NCBI RefSeq assembly: GCF_040833965.1
Contig: NZ_CP162142.1
Span: 3,082,001-3,146,000 of the forward strand
From: Leptospira sp. WS39.C2
GTDB lineage: Bacteria; Spirochaetota; Leptospiria; Leptospirales; Leptospiraceae
DNA: 64,000 bases
Direction: 5' to 3'
This document shows positions 10,147 through 19,145 of the stretch, in pieces. Numbering within the stretch: the stretch's first letter is position 1; every line of letters begins with the position of its first letter. A program made the position numbers and the translations under genes. A model generated the notes under the pieces. The model saw only the letters and a program-made list of their open reading frames with translations, was not told where the DNA came from and did not search any database.

Positions 10147-11114
10147 TTCGTCTTATCAAAACTCTCTTTTGGAGCTAATTTTAGGGAATCTTTTTGTACA
10201 TCTTTTTTAATGTACTTAGAATCTTCAATAGATTTTGCAGTTGTGATCACTTCGTCTGACTTTGATTTGGTGATCTCACGTGTTTTTGCTGCTTTTTCTA
10301 ATTCCTCTACAGAAGAACCAATATTCATCTTTTGAAGTTCTTCGTTATTTGATTTGAGTTCATTTGCTAATGATTCAAATTGTAACATTTTAGTATTTTC
10401 AAACACTAACATTTCTTTCATTTCACCTAAGGATTGTTTGTCCATTGGTTTAATCATTTTGTCAGAAAGTTTTGTGTCAGAAGCTACTTCAGCTGACTTT
10501 TGTTTATCGACAACGATTTCATTATCAGAGTTTGATTTACGGATTGCAACTGCTCCATCAAGAACTGTATATTTTACGACACAGTTAGAGGATCCACATG
10601 CTACGTTCCCACCTTTTGCAGAAGGGTTTTCTACATTGGTAAGGAAAATGGTTCCACGAACACCCGCGATAGAAGTTGGAGTCACAACATTGAAAGACTC
10701 AGTTTTTCTTTCCTTACGAAGGACAGTCACAAGTTTTCCATATTGCATATTCACTTCAGTTTCACGTGAACCGTCGTTTGCTGCGAATGCTTGGCTTACA
10801 CTGAGGGATGTGTTTTTGTTTAGTTTGAGAACACCGTCTTCACCAACTAAAAGTTCAACCGATCCATTTTGTCCTGTAACAATTGTATCTTGAGAAGACA
10901 ATGTATCACCGAGACTTGGTTTGATTTGACCACTTTCTCTTAATACAACAACATCACCTTTCACAAAAGCAATGATCACATTACTAGTTGGTTGGTTTTT
11001 GTCTGTAACATTTGTTACAGTCTCTTTTGAGTCTTTTTGGCAAGCTGCGGCAAACATGGCAAAAATCGCCACAAATCCCAAAACCGACAATTTTTGTATG
11101 ATTGTACGTTTCAT
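10143..11114 (-). CDS. FecR-domain lipoprotein (LipL45-like layout)
   Basis: A 323-residue lipoprotein: basic start MKRTIIQKLS, hydrophobic segment, lipobox around FAAAC at Cys25. A FecR domain follows (GDVVVLRESGQIKPSLGDTL, then the repeated beta motif GQNGSVELLVGEDGVLKLN and TPTSIAGVRGTIFLT). The C-terminal third is charged, helical and lysine-rich (EELEKAAKTREITKSKSDEV). Leptospiral LipL45 and its relatives share this FecR lipoprotein plan, but I cannot confirm orthology. There is no partner FecI sigma or TonB receptor next to it, so classic iron-citrate signalling is unlikely. A good AGGAAGG site precedes the ATG. First gene of the three-lipoprotein set. Confidence 0.83.
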   Translation of the reverse strand: MKRTIIQKLSVLGFVAIFAMFAAACQKDSKETVTNVTDKNQPTSNVIIAFVKGDVVVLRESGQIKPSLGDTLSSQDTIVTGQNGSVELLVGEDGVLKLNKNTSLSVSQAFAANDGSRETEVNMQYGKLVTVLRKERKTESFNVVTPTSIAGVRGTIFLTNVENPSAKGGNVACGSSNCVVKYTVLDGAVAIRKSNSDNEIVVDKQKSAEVASDTKLSDKMIKPMDKQSLGEMKEMLVFENTKMLQFESLANELKSNNEELQKMNIGSSVEELEKAAKTREITKSKSDEVITTAKSIEDSKYIKKDVQKDSLKLAPKESFDKTK

Positions 11115-11179
11115 ATTCCTTCCTCCGGAAATAACTTTCTTAAATTAGATAACAACTGAAGCCTTGGCAACTCTTTTCC

Positions 11180-12133
11180 CTAATACCTTTTTGTGACAGC
11201 TTTTGACCAATGGTCCCTTCTTGTCACCCGGTAGGGGTTTTCCAAACTTTCGATCATGGATTCGAGACTCTTTTTTCGAGTTTCGTCCATGGATTCGTTC
11301 ATGTATTTACGCATTGGGCATTCAGAACCGAGTTCACAGCAATAAATTTCCTGACAAGTTTCCTTGGCTTTTCGTAATTCGGGAAAACTCTCCCAAAGTT
11401 CATTGGGTGTCAGGTGGAGGATTCCCCATTCTTTGACTCCTGGGGAATCGATAAGGACGGTATTTCCCTCCAAAAAAAGTGCAAAGGAATTGGTAGTTGT
11501 GTGTTTTCCCTTTTTCGTTGATCCGCTCACCAAATTGGTTCGTTGGACTGTTTTTTTATGGAGGTGGTTCATCAGTGTGGATTTGCCAACACCAGAGTTT
11601 CCACAAAGGAAAGTCCGTTTGCCTTGAATTTTTTCCCAAAGAGGTTGGATGGATTCTTCTGATAACAAGGACACACTCATCACATCATAACCCAACTCTT
11701 TATAATAGGTTTCCCGATCTTCAATTTCTTCCTCGGGCACTAAGTCTTTTTTTGTAAAGATGATGAGAGGTGGAATTTCTGTATGGTAAGAAGCAGCAAG
11801 AAGTCTATCGATAAAACCTGGTTTGGTTTCAGGATCCTTACAAGAAGCAAGAATGGCCACTTGGTCTAAGTTGGCACATAACACATGACTGTCGCCTTTA
11901 TCACTTTTGCGAGTGAGGTAGTTTTTCCTTTCCAATCGTTCCGAAATGACCCACTCTTCTCCAGAGGATTTTTCAGCAAGAATCATATCACCAACAACAA
12001 ATGGATGTCGTTCATTTGAATTTTTGAGGCGGAGTTTGCCTTTAAGTACAGCGAGGGCGTAAGTAGTCTCTTCGGAATAAATTTCGTAATAAGCACCGAA
12101 GATACGTGCGATTGTAAATAGTTCTTTACCCAA
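11180..12133 (-). CDS. rsgA: ribosome small-subunit-dependent GTPase A
   Basis: Late-stage 30S assembly GTPase. The 317-residue protein has an N-terminal OB-fold, then the circularly permuted GTPase order: G4 FTKKD (127-130) precedes G1 GNSGVGKST (178-186), then the G3 DSPGVKEWG. A C-terminal zinc-binding segment follows (CQEIYCCELGSECPM, three or more cysteines). Length and motif order are standard. It reads leftward, divergent from the histidine kinase; the 49-bp intergenic region carries a palindrome. The FecR lipoprotein lies 65 bp downstream, so read-through is possible. Confidence 0.95.
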   Translation of the reverse strand: MGKELFTIARIFGAYYEIYSEETTYALAVLKGKLRLKNSNERHPFVVGDMILAEKSSGEEWVISERLERKNYLTRKSDKGDSHVLCANLDQVAILASCKDPETKPGFIDRLLAASYHTEIPPLIIFTKKDLVPEEEIEDRETYYKELGYDVMSVSLLSEESIQPLWEKIQGKRTFLCGNSGVGKSTLMNHLHKKTVQRTNLVSGSTKKGKHTTTNSFALFLEGNTVLIDSPGVKEWGILHLTPNELWESFPELRKAKETCQEIYCCELGSECPMRKYMNESMDETRKKSLESMIESLENPYRVTRRDHWSKAVTKRY

Positions 12134-12166
12134 GTTGATTCGACACCAAAATTATCTAGTTCGTAC

Positions 12167-12178
12167 ATTGTATACAAT
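12167..12178. promoter_or_regulatory. 12-bp perfect palindrome between rsgA and kinase gene
   Basis: ATTGTATACAAT is its own reverse complement. It sits in the divergent gap between rsgA and the histidine kinase gene, five bases before the kinase ATG at 12183. It could be an operator or a -10-like element read in both directions; the TATACAAT half also resembles a -10 box. If it is the kinase -10, the transcript would be nearly leaderless or start at the upstream TTG. Confidence 0.4.
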
Positions 12179-12182
12179 CGAC

Positions 12183-14009
12183 ATGCAAATACAAGTTTTC
12201 TTTCGATCTCTTATCATTCTATTGTCAGCTTTTGGTTGGTTTGCCTTTGCTTACGGATTAGGCATATTACAAGCTGCTACCTATTTGGTATTTTCGTTGC
12301 TCTTTATGGGTTTCCTTACCTTATCACTTTTCCTTTTCCAAAGCTCCGCAAAACAATCCACCTCGGAAGAAAAACCAAAAAAACGAGATGAACTAGTCCA
12401 AAATCTATTTGCATTGGAGAAATTCAAAGAAGAACTCATCTCTTTTAATGACCCAGACCAAATCAGTGAAACCATCAGCCAGTTTTTAGCTTCAAAAATT
12501 CCAGCTGAGTTTGTACAAGTTTACACTTGGGATGAAAAGGAAGGGCAATTCCGACCCAGACCTTTTCTTTCTTCCAAAGACCATAAACACTCTGACTTAC
12601 CTTCCATACCTGTATTTAATCCATTTTTGTTATGGTTATCTGAACGCGAAGGGATCCATATCAAAGAAAATTTCATCCAATATGTGTCTTCCAACCATGA
12701 AAAAATCGCAAAAGAGGCATTACATTTTTTTAAAGACACACGTTCGGAGTTAGTTGCGACTCTTTCAATTAAGTCAAGTTTGGTGGGTTTTATTTTACTT
12801 GGGAAACACAAAGAAGGAAAATTTTACGATTTAGAAGAGATTGAAATCATTTTGGAGATCCTTTCAGTTTCTCTCATGTCATTATCCAATTCCATGATTT
12901 ACCAACAGTTGTTAAACTTAACGGAAACCTTGGAAGCAAAAGTAAGAGAAAGAACAATAGAATTGGAAGAAACCCAAGCCCACCTTGTCCAATCAGAAAA
13001 AATGGCATCTCTTGGGGTGATGGTTGCAGGAATTGCGCACGAGATCAACACACCAGCAGCAGTGATCAATGGTGCCGCCGACAATTTGGATGCTAACCTA
13101 GTATTCGTCTTATCCCACTTAGGTGACATCACCCACTTAATTCAAAATCCGGATTTTCGATCTTTGTATTTAGATATCCTATTTAGTTTTGTGAAAGAAG
13201 ATCCCAGTTCCCGAATTGATCCAAAAGACAAATTCAAACTAAAAAAAGAAACAAAACTCAAATTCATCCAAGATGGGATGCCAGAAAATGATGCTACCGA
13301 TCTTGCTACCTTTCTCATTGACCACCACCTCATGCATATGCAAGAAGAGTTACTTCGAATTTGGAGATCAGGAGGGAAAGAAACATTTGAGATGTTAAAG
13401 AACACGTTAAGTTTACAAAGAAACATCAAAAACATCAAATATGCGATTAGGAATATTGTTAGGATTGTTAAGGCATTAAAATACTATTCACACATCGGCC
13501 AAAATTCTTATGAAATTGCCGATATCCATGAAGGGCTAGAGAACACACTTGTGATCATGCAAAACCAAATCAAACATGGTGTGGAGATTGAACGGAATTA
13601 TGGAACGATCCCCCTTGTTCGGTGTAATTTGGATGAACTCAACCAAGTGTGGACAAACCTCATCACCAATGCCATCCACGCGATGAAAAAAACGGAACAC
13701 CCAAAACTGATTATCTCTTCCAAAAGGATTGGTGAAGAGTTTGTGTTGATCAGTTTTGAAGACAATGGTTCAGGGATCCCAGGAGACATTAAGGATAAAA
13801 TTTGGGATCCGTTTTTTACAACAAAAGACCAAGGGGAAGGAACGGGGCTTGGGCTTGGGATCGTAAAAGGAATTATTGAAAAACACAAAGGCAGGATTGA
13901 AGTCGAATCAAGTCCCGGTCGCACTTTGTTTATGGTGTACTTACCGTTAGTGGGTCCAGGCGATGTGCCAAATCTCCCTAAAGAAATCTTTAGGGAGGGG
14001 CGAGGGTAA
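12183..14009 (+). CDS. membrane-anchored sensor histidine kinase
   Basis: Two closely spaced N-terminal membrane helices (about residues 5-25 and 30-52), a GAF-like sensor region (about 85-235), a coiled coil (TLEAKVRERTIELEETQAHL) and a kinase core. The H-box is EKMASLGVMVAGIAHEINTP with phospho-acceptor His286. There is a long insertion before the N-box NQVWTNLITNAIHAM, then G1 EDNGSGIPG, the F-box DPFFTTK and G2 GEGTGLGLGI. No response regulator is adjacent, so it is an orphan. ATG at 12183 is preferred; an in-frame TTG at 12135 would add 16 residues. Neither has a clear ribosome-binding site. Confidence 0.88.
   Translation: MQIQVFFRSLIILLSAFGWFAFAYGLGILQAATYLVFSLLFMGFLTLSLFLFQSSAKQSTSEEKPKKRDELVQNLFALEKFKEELISFNDPDQISETISQFLASKIPAEFVQVYTWDEKEGQFRPRPFLSSKDHKHSDLPSIPVFNPFLLWLSEREGIHIKENFIQYVSSNHEKIAKEALHFFKDTRSELVATLSIKSSLVGFILLGKHKEGKFYDLEEIEIILEILSVSLMSLSNSMIYQQLLNLTETLEAKVRERTIELEETQAHLVQSEKMASLGVMVAGIAHEINTPAAVINGAADNLDANLVFVLSHLGDITHLIQNPDFRSLYLDILFSFVKEDPSSRIDPKDKFKLKKETKLKFIQDGMPENDATDLATFLIDHHLMHMQEELLRIWRSGGKETFEMLKNTLSLQRNIKNIKYAIRNIVRIVKALKYYSHIGQNSYEIADIHEGLENTLVIMQNQIKHGVEIERNYGTIPLVRCNLDELNQVWTNLITNAIHAMKKTEHPKLIISSKRIGEEFVLISFEDNGSGIPGDIKDKIWDPFFTTKDQGEGTGLGLGIVKGIIEKHKGRIEVESSPGRTLFMVYLPLVGPGDVPNLPKEIFREGRG
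13974..13997. terminator. strong hairpin at 3' end of kinase gene
   Basis: Perfect 10-bp stem, CTCCCTAAAG and CTTTAGGGAG, with a four-base AAAT loop. It lies inside the last codons of the kinase gene and 17 bp from the end of the convergent desaturase gene. No T-tract follows on either strand, so it may block read-through or stabilise the 3' end instead of acting as a classic terminator. Confidence 0.45.
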
Positions 14010-14013
14010 TTTG

Positions 14014-15102
14014 TTAAGAAAAAAGAGGGCGACTTAAAAGTTTTTCCCAGTTTTCTTTTGTAGTTTCAAAATTCTTTTTGGACAGACCTGCTTCAGTTTC
14101 ATTGGCAGTTTGTTTTGCTTTCGACCATTTTTGGTATTCGGTTATAGCCGTTTCTCTAAGTTGTGCTAGTTGTTCGGACCAAGTTTTAAGTTTTTCATCA
14201 CCAAGATTCGCATATTGGTGTAAGGTTTCCTTTTCTTTGATAAACATTGTTTTTTGTAATATTTTTTCTTCAGAAACTTTTTTCAAATTGTAAGTGAGTC
14301 CAAAAAAGGAAAGGAACCTAATCATCCATTTGGATGGATCATAATCATACCAACGAATTCCATTGCGGTAGTCCATTTGGAATTCGTGGTGGAAGTTATG
14401 GTATCCTTCACCAAACGTAAAAAAGGCGATGATCCAATTGTCACGTGCTGTTTGTTCTTTGGAAAATGTACGTTCTCCCCAAACATGGCAAGCACTGTTG
14501 ATAAAAAAAGTGAACTGGTGGACAACAAACAATCGCAAAAACCCAGCAACAAAAAATCCTTCTAAAAACGAACCCCATAACATTGTGATGAGTCCTGGCA
14601 AGATAAAACACATAAAGATCGAAATCGAATAAAAATGTTTGTGTTGCCAAACAACAAGTCGGTCATTCATTAAATCTTGAACCCCTTGTCCTACATAGTT
14701 TCGTTTGCGAAACAACCAACCAATATGAGCATACCAAAATCCTTTTTTGATGGAATATGGGTCTTTGTCAGTATCCACAAATTTATGGTGGATGCGGTGG
14801 TCTTCACTCCACTCAAGAGCTGTGGATTGAAACGCCGCTGCTCCAAATAGTAATAACAAAAGTTTTATCGGAGATTTGGCTTCGTAGGCTTTGTGAGAAA
14901 AAAGTCTGTGGTAACCGACTGTAATTCCCATACCAGTTGCAAAAAAATAAAACAAAAAAAGTGCCCATGTTCCTAAATGAATGGATTCATAAAGATACAC
15001 ATATAGGGTTCCGAAAATACCAACGAGTGGTGATGTGAGTAAAAAAATCGTGGTCACCCAATCGATTGGGTTTTTGACTTTGATTTCAGCTTGTGTCGTC
15101 AT
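14014..15102 (-). CDS. acyl-CoA/lipid fatty-acid desaturase (delta-9 type)
   Basis: Introduces a double bond into membrane-bound acyl chains with a di-iron centre. The three histidine boxes are present: HRLFSH, EDHRIHHKF and GYHNFHHEF, with hydrophobic pairs between them (about four membrane spans). WSEDHRIHH and EFQMDYRNGIRW are typical of stearoyl-CoA desaturases. The C-terminal 90 residues are helical and lysine-rich, an addition beyond the core. The ATG at 15102 is preferred because AGGA lies eight bases upstream; an alternative ATG at 15120 adds six residues. Convergent with the kinase gene and divergent from the gene at 15160. Confidence 0.9.
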   Translation of the reverse strand: MTTQAEIKVKNPIDWVTTIFLLTSPLVGIFGTLYVYLYESIHLGTWALFLFYFFATGMGITVGYHRLFSHKAYEAKSPIKLLLLLFGAAAFQSTALEWSEDHRIHHKFVDTDKDPYSIKKGFWYAHIGWLFRKRNYVGQGVQDLMNDRLVVWQHKHFYSISIFMCFILPGLITMLWGSFLEGFFVAGFLRLFVVHQFTFFINSACHVWGERTFSKEQTARDNWIIAFFTFGEGYHNFHHEFQMDYRNGIRWYDYDPSKWMIRFLSFFGLTYNLKKVSEEKILQKTMFIKEKETLHQYANLGDEKLKTWSEQLAQLRETAITEYQKWSKAKQTANETEAGLSKKNFETTKENWEKLLSRPLFS

Positions 15103-15159
15103 AAAAAATTCCTGTTCCATGAAGTGGGAGCCCAGAATCCGATTCCGGTTGCAAAAAAA

Positions 15160-16287
15160 ATGAGTACAGAACGTTACAAACCAGGAATTTTAGAACAATG
15201 GGGACGGCGCGTCCTCATTTCCTTGCGTACAACCGCAAAAAAAGAGGAAGCAGCCGGAGAGACCCGTTTTTCAGATGTTTCAAAACGGCTCCTCTTTTGG
15301 GGGAGTTTTTGGTCTTTTTGGATTGGATTTTTTCCTTCCGTATTCTTTGTTTACCATTCTCTTTTTTTGCCTTCTTTTTCTTTCGAATCCTTCACCAAGG
15401 TTTCATACGAAGGTCTCTTTTGGTTTGTATCCTTACTCACAATTGTGACAGTGATTGAGTTTTACCTTTTGTTTCGATTGGGTTTTTATCTATCTTACCA
15501 GATGGCAAAGGCCGCCGACGTGGAATTGGCGGAAGAACCAGATCTCATCACACCCATTCCTGGGATGATGGCGCGCCTTGTTTTGGAAATCCCTGACCCA
15601 AGGATCCGTTTGTATGGGATCGATCCATATAAACATTTAAATGAAAGGGCTTTGTTTTTTCGCACAGTGCTCTACAAAAGTAAGGTATTCCTTTCCAATA
15701 TCTTCGCAAAACTGATGTTAAAAGTAATATTGGGTAGGACAAGTTTACGGTTTCTCATTGAATACATCTCAGGTCCCATCACAGGGATTTGGGATGCTGT
15801 GACCACCTACATGATTCTCTTTGAACTCCGAAAACGAATCATCACAAGAAAATTAGCAGATTCCATTTTACATCGAATCAAAGAGAAAAACAGAAATCCA
15901 AAACTCATTGAATCGGTGTTACGGTCTGTGGCCCTTTCCATCGTATATACCAAAACCTTCCATCCCAATTTTGAATACTTACTCTTTGGATTACTTGGGT
16001 TATTGCCAAACCGAGAAAATTTACAAAACCTAGATGATTGGGAACATTTTGTTTTGTCCTTACAGACTCTCACAAAAGAAGAAAAAAAATGGCCCGTATC
16101 GATTTTTGCCATTTGTGCTTCCTTTGATGGAAAATTAAACACAGAAGAACTAAATGCTTTTGAAGGTCTCAGTGATCACTCACCTACTTGGATTTTGGAA
16201 CGAGTGCGGTATTTGAGTGAAACCATCCAAAATGGGGAACTTACAGAATCTTTCCTTTGGATGGAAAAAATCCTTCCAAAAGAATGA
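15160..16287 (+). CDS. membrane protein with TerB-like C-terminus, function unknown
   Basis: 375 residues from the chosen ATG (an upstream in-frame TTG exists within the desaturase start region). Two membrane helices occupy about residues 46-68 and 85-108. Next comes PDLITPIPGMMARLVLEIPD and a long helical region with further hydrophobic stretches (IEYISGPITGIWDAVTTYMI). The last 70 residues contain FAICASFDGKLNTEELNAF, which recalls the A-x-x-D-G-x-x-x-x-E pattern of TerB-like acidic helical domains; that is a weak pattern match. Inner-membrane location is inferred. Followed by tpx after 49 bp. Confidence 0.65.
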   Translation: MSTERYKPGILEQWGRRVLISLRTTAKKEEAAGETRFSDVSKRLLFWGSFWSFWIGFFPSVFFVYHSLFLPSFSFESFTKVSYEGLFWFVSLLTIVTVIEFYLLFRLGFYLSYQMAKAADVELAEEPDLITPIPGMMARLVLEIPDPRIRLYGIDPYKHLNERALFFRTVLYKSKVFLSNIFAKLMLKVILGRTSLRFLIEYISGPITGIWDAVTTYMILFELRKRIITRKLADSILHRIKEKNRNPKLIESVLRSVALSIVYTKTFHPNFEYLLFGLLGLLPNRENLQNLDDWEHFVLSLQTLTKEEKKWPVSIFAICASFDGKLNTEELNAFEGLSDHSPTWILERVRYLSETIQNGELTESFLWMEKILPKE

Positions 16288-16336
16288 ATCACTTAAGATA
16301 CTAATGTTTTAGTCTAAAGGAAACATAGGAGAAAAT

Positions 16337-16852
16337 ATGGCACAAGTAACACTCAAAGGAAATCCCGTCCCTCTCGAAGGATCCATCCCAAAACCTGGAG
16401 ACAAAGCTCCCGATTTTAAAGTCGCCAAACAAGATTTAAGTGATATTTCCTTAAAAGATTTAGCAGGAAAGGTAAAAATCCTCGTAGCAGTACCGAGCCT
16501 TGACACTCCTGTTTGTGCCATCGAAACTAAAAAATTCAATGAAAAAGTCGCTAAAGAAAATGGAATCACAACTCTCATCATCTCTGGTGACCTTCCTTTT
16601 GCCATGAAACGATTTTGTTCCACAGAAGGCATTGACTCAGACAATTTGATCACCGGTTCCCAGTTTAAAGATTTTTCTTTTTCCAAAAACTACGGAACGC
16701 ATATCTCTGGAGGACCACTTGCAGGTCTTTCTGCAAGGGCCGTTTTTGTTGTGGATAAAGACGATGTTGTTCGCTATTCGGAACTTGTTCCTGAAATCGG
16801 TAGTGAACCAAATTACGACACCGTTCTTGCAGAAGCTAAGAAACTGGTTTAG
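16337..16852 (+). CDS. tpx: thiol peroxidase (atypical 2-Cys peroxiredoxin)
   Basis: Reduces hydrogen peroxide and alkyl hydroperoxides in the cytoplasm or periplasm using thioredoxin. The 171-residue protein has the Tpx-type peroxidatic motif VPSLDTPVC (Cys60), the resolving Cys94 in KRFCSTEG, and [15 protein letters not shown] typical of the family. No signal peptide, so cytoplasmic. AGGAG precedes the ATG by five bases, and TAAGAT-like -10 sequence sits in the 49-bp gap upstream. Its last 17 bp overlap the 3' end of the convergent YhaN-like gene. Confidence 0.95.
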   Translation: MAQVTLKGNPVPLEGSIPKPGDKAPDFKVAKQDLSDISLKDLAGKVKILVAVPSLDTPVCAIETKKFNEKVAKENGITTLIISGDLPFAMKRFCSTEGIDSDNLITGSQFKDFSFSKNYGTHISGGPLAGLSARAVFVVDKDDVVRYSELVPEIGSEPNYDTVLAEAKKLV

Positions 16853-19145
16853 TTAACGAATGGATTTGGCAGGGGAGGTTCCACTTTTCTGCCAATCCTT
16901 TGATTGTTGCGACCAAATCCTCATCAAAACTAAAAAACACCACCTTCCATTCCTCACCTGCGTTTAAAATACATTGTAAGGTATATTCCAAAGCGGCATT
17001 CCGCCGAACATTGTCCATGTGCCGGAAAGGTTCGTCTAACAATAAATAGGGGAGATTGTATTGGGTTCCAATCCTAAAAGCATATTCCAAACGTAATACA
17101 TAGGAAATTTGTTCGCGAGTTCCCGTGGACAATTGGCCAAATCCCATCTTAGCTTCGTTTGTTTTCGTTTCTATTTGGATCTCATCTGAAAATCCATCCC
17201 ATTTGATTTGCCTTGTGGGAAGAGATCCTTTGATGGCATCCATTCTGTTTTGTAAGGAACGAACAAGAGAAGACATTTTATCAGTACTCTCCGCTTCCAT
17301 TTCCGAAAAGAGTTCAATGAGCACTTCAAAGGCTTGGTAATTCTTTTCGAGTTCTGCTTTTTTCTTTTCTTTGGACTCGAGATTTTTTTTAGAACTTTCC
17401 CATTCTTTTTGGGCAGGAACCATTTGGGATTCCAAAACGGCTTTCCCTGTATCTAATTTTTTTTCTAAGTCAACGATCCTTTGTTCCAAATTACGAATGG
17501 ATTCTGATCGTTCTTTGATTAAATTCTCTAACTTTTGTTTGTTTGTGCGATCTTCAAGTTCAAAACTTTTCCCAATTCCTTTTTTCTCCCAATCAGTGAT
17601 TTTGTCTTTGAGTTTGAGTTTGAGGGCTTCCGTGTCAGTGGTTCCCCATTTTTTCCCTTCTAAACGAAGGTTGTCTTCTAAGGTTTTGATTTTATCCTGT
17701 TTGAGGCGTGCCTCCACCAAACGTTCGCTCAGTTCCGACAAAGATTTCACGCCCAATGATTGGTAGAGTTTCCTAAGTGAGGATTCAACTTCCTCTAATT
17801 CTAGTTTTTCTTTTTTAGATTGGTTTTGTAAGTTTTCTATTTCAGATTCGAGTTTCGTGATTTGTTCTTTTAGGGTTTGAAGTTCTAACTTTTGTTTTGT
17901 GTATTCCCTTTCAAACCTTTGGAAGGCCATTTGTAAGGAATCTAAGTGTAAAGAATCTGGTTTCCATTCCCCTAATGTTTTTGTTTCCATCTCACTGGCA
18001 ATACGCCGAACCATTTCATTCCATTTGGCTTCGTCTTTTTCTGATTTTGTCTCTTTCATCTTTAATCCAAAAAACAATGTGAGCCCTAAAAAGAGAGTAA
18101 GAGGTAGATACATCCAAAAACCAAAATCCGAAAATAAAACGGCTAATAGAGAAATGAGAACTCCCATAAAAGAAACAAAGGCCAAATTTCTGTTTTTTGG
18201 AATCCAAGTGACAACGGAAATCACAGGGTAATCTTCTTGGAATTTGCGAACTGTTTCCTTCCAAGTTTCAAATGATGGGAAAAAGGATTCAAGTGATTGG
18301 AATTTCGATTCGGATTGTGATTTTAAGATTTTTGTGGAATCCTTTTTAGAATCTAAGGAATCCATATGTTCTTTTTGTATGTTGATTTTTTGTGTTTTAG
18401 AGCGAATGGATTCTTCTAGATCTTTTGCTTTTTTTTCCGCATCCGCTTGTAAATGGTTTCCGTCTTTTTTGTTAGCTGAAGAGTACATTTCCCATTGTAA
18501 AATCTGTTGGTAGACACGGTCTGCATCTGAATGGAGTTCTTTTTCTTTTAACTCTTCGAATTGTTTTTGGAAATTGGACTGATCCAGTTTCAGATTTTCT
18601 ACTTCGTCTTTTTTAGTTTGTCGTTCCAATTCTAAAGTAGGCAGTTCGGCAAATTGGTTTGAGATTTGGTTTAGATTGCGGTCACTCAAATCAAATCTTT
18701 GTTTGGCGGCGTCCAACTCAGACAAAGCTGTATTCCAATCTTTTACAACTTTACGATTCCCAGTTTTCGAAACTTGGATTTCGGCTTGTTCTTTTAAGTG
18801 AGAAGGGTTATAACCACTATCAAAAATGGATTGTTCGATGACTTGTATGAGTTCTTTTTCCGAACCCACATCCATATTCCCTTCTCGGATCACAAGGGAG
18901 TTTAAGTATAAATTTTGAGAAAGAGATTGTTTGGAAACTCCCAAATCGGATTTACGATTGGCTTGGTACCTGGCATTGAGGATGGTTCCATACTTTGTAC
19001 TGCCAACTACTTTGACTAGGGCTGATACAAACGCGTCTAAGATGGTTGTTTTTCCAGATTCGTTGGGGCCAGTGAACACAGTGATCCGTTCGATGGGAAA
19101 TTCTTTCGATGTAAAGATTCCAAAGTTTTCTAATTTCAGATTCAT
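16836..19145 (-). CDS. YhaN/SbcC-like coiled-coil ATPase with membrane helices
   Basis: 769 residues, SMC/Rad50 architecture: N-terminal Walker [15 protein letters not shown], two long coiled-coil arms, C-terminal signature [20 protein letters not shown] and Walker B YLLLDEPF. At about residues 325-385 the coiled coil is interrupted by two hydrophobic spans ([36 protein letters not shown]), the hallmark of the Bacillus YhaN family and absent from SbcC. It probably works with the adjacent nuclease in DNA-end processing near the membrane. The ATG at 19145 overlaps the nuclease stop by 4 bp; a longer ORF start at 19202 would run inside the nuclease gene and is not used. Confidence 0.85.
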   Translation of the reverse strand: MNLKLENFGIFTSKEFPIERITVFTGPNESGKTTILDAFVSALVKVVGSTKYGTILNARYQANRKSDLGVSKQSLSQNLYLNSLVIREGNMDVGSEKELIQVIEQSIFDSGYNPSHLKEQAEIQVSKTGNRKVVKDWNTALSELDAAKQRFDLSDRNLNQISNQFAELPTLELERQTKKDEVENLKLDQSNFQKQFEELKEKELHSDADRVYQQILQWEMYSSANKKDGNHLQADAEKKAKDLEESIRSKTQKINIQKEHMDSLDSKKDSTKILKSQSESKFQSLESFFPSFETWKETVRKFQEDYPVISVVTWIPKNRNLAFVSFMGVLISLLAVLFSDFGFWMYLPLTLFLGLTLFFGLKMKETKSEKDEAKWNEMVRRIASEMETKTLGEWKPDSLHLDSLQMAFQRFEREYTKQKLELQTLKEQITKLESEIENLQNQSKKEKLELEEVESSLRKLYQSLGVKSLSELSERLVEARLKQDKIKTLEDNLRLEGKKWGTTDTEALKLKLKDKITDWEKKGIGKSFELEDRTNKQKLENLIKERSESIRNLEQRIVDLEKKLDTGKAVLESQMVPAQKEWESSKKNLESKEKKKAELEKNYQAFEVLIELFSEMEAESTDKMSSLVRSLQNRMDAIKGSLPTRQIKWDGFSDEIQIETKTNEAKMGFGQLSTGTREQISYVLRLEYAFRIGTQYNLPYLLLDEPFRHMDNVRRNAALEYTLQCILNAGEEWKVVFFSFDEDLVATIKGLAEKWNLPCQIHSLTKPVS

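Noticed and set aside
10354..10893. 179-codon open frame on + strand
   Set aside because: Lies wholly antisense to the FecR lipoprotein; composition (Ser/Thr/Phe-rich) is that of a shadow frame and no start site is supported.
10143..11114. FecR/FecI-type iron signalling
   Set aside because: FecR domain is present, but no FecI-type sigma or TonB-dependent receptor lies next to it, and the protein is a lipoprotein.
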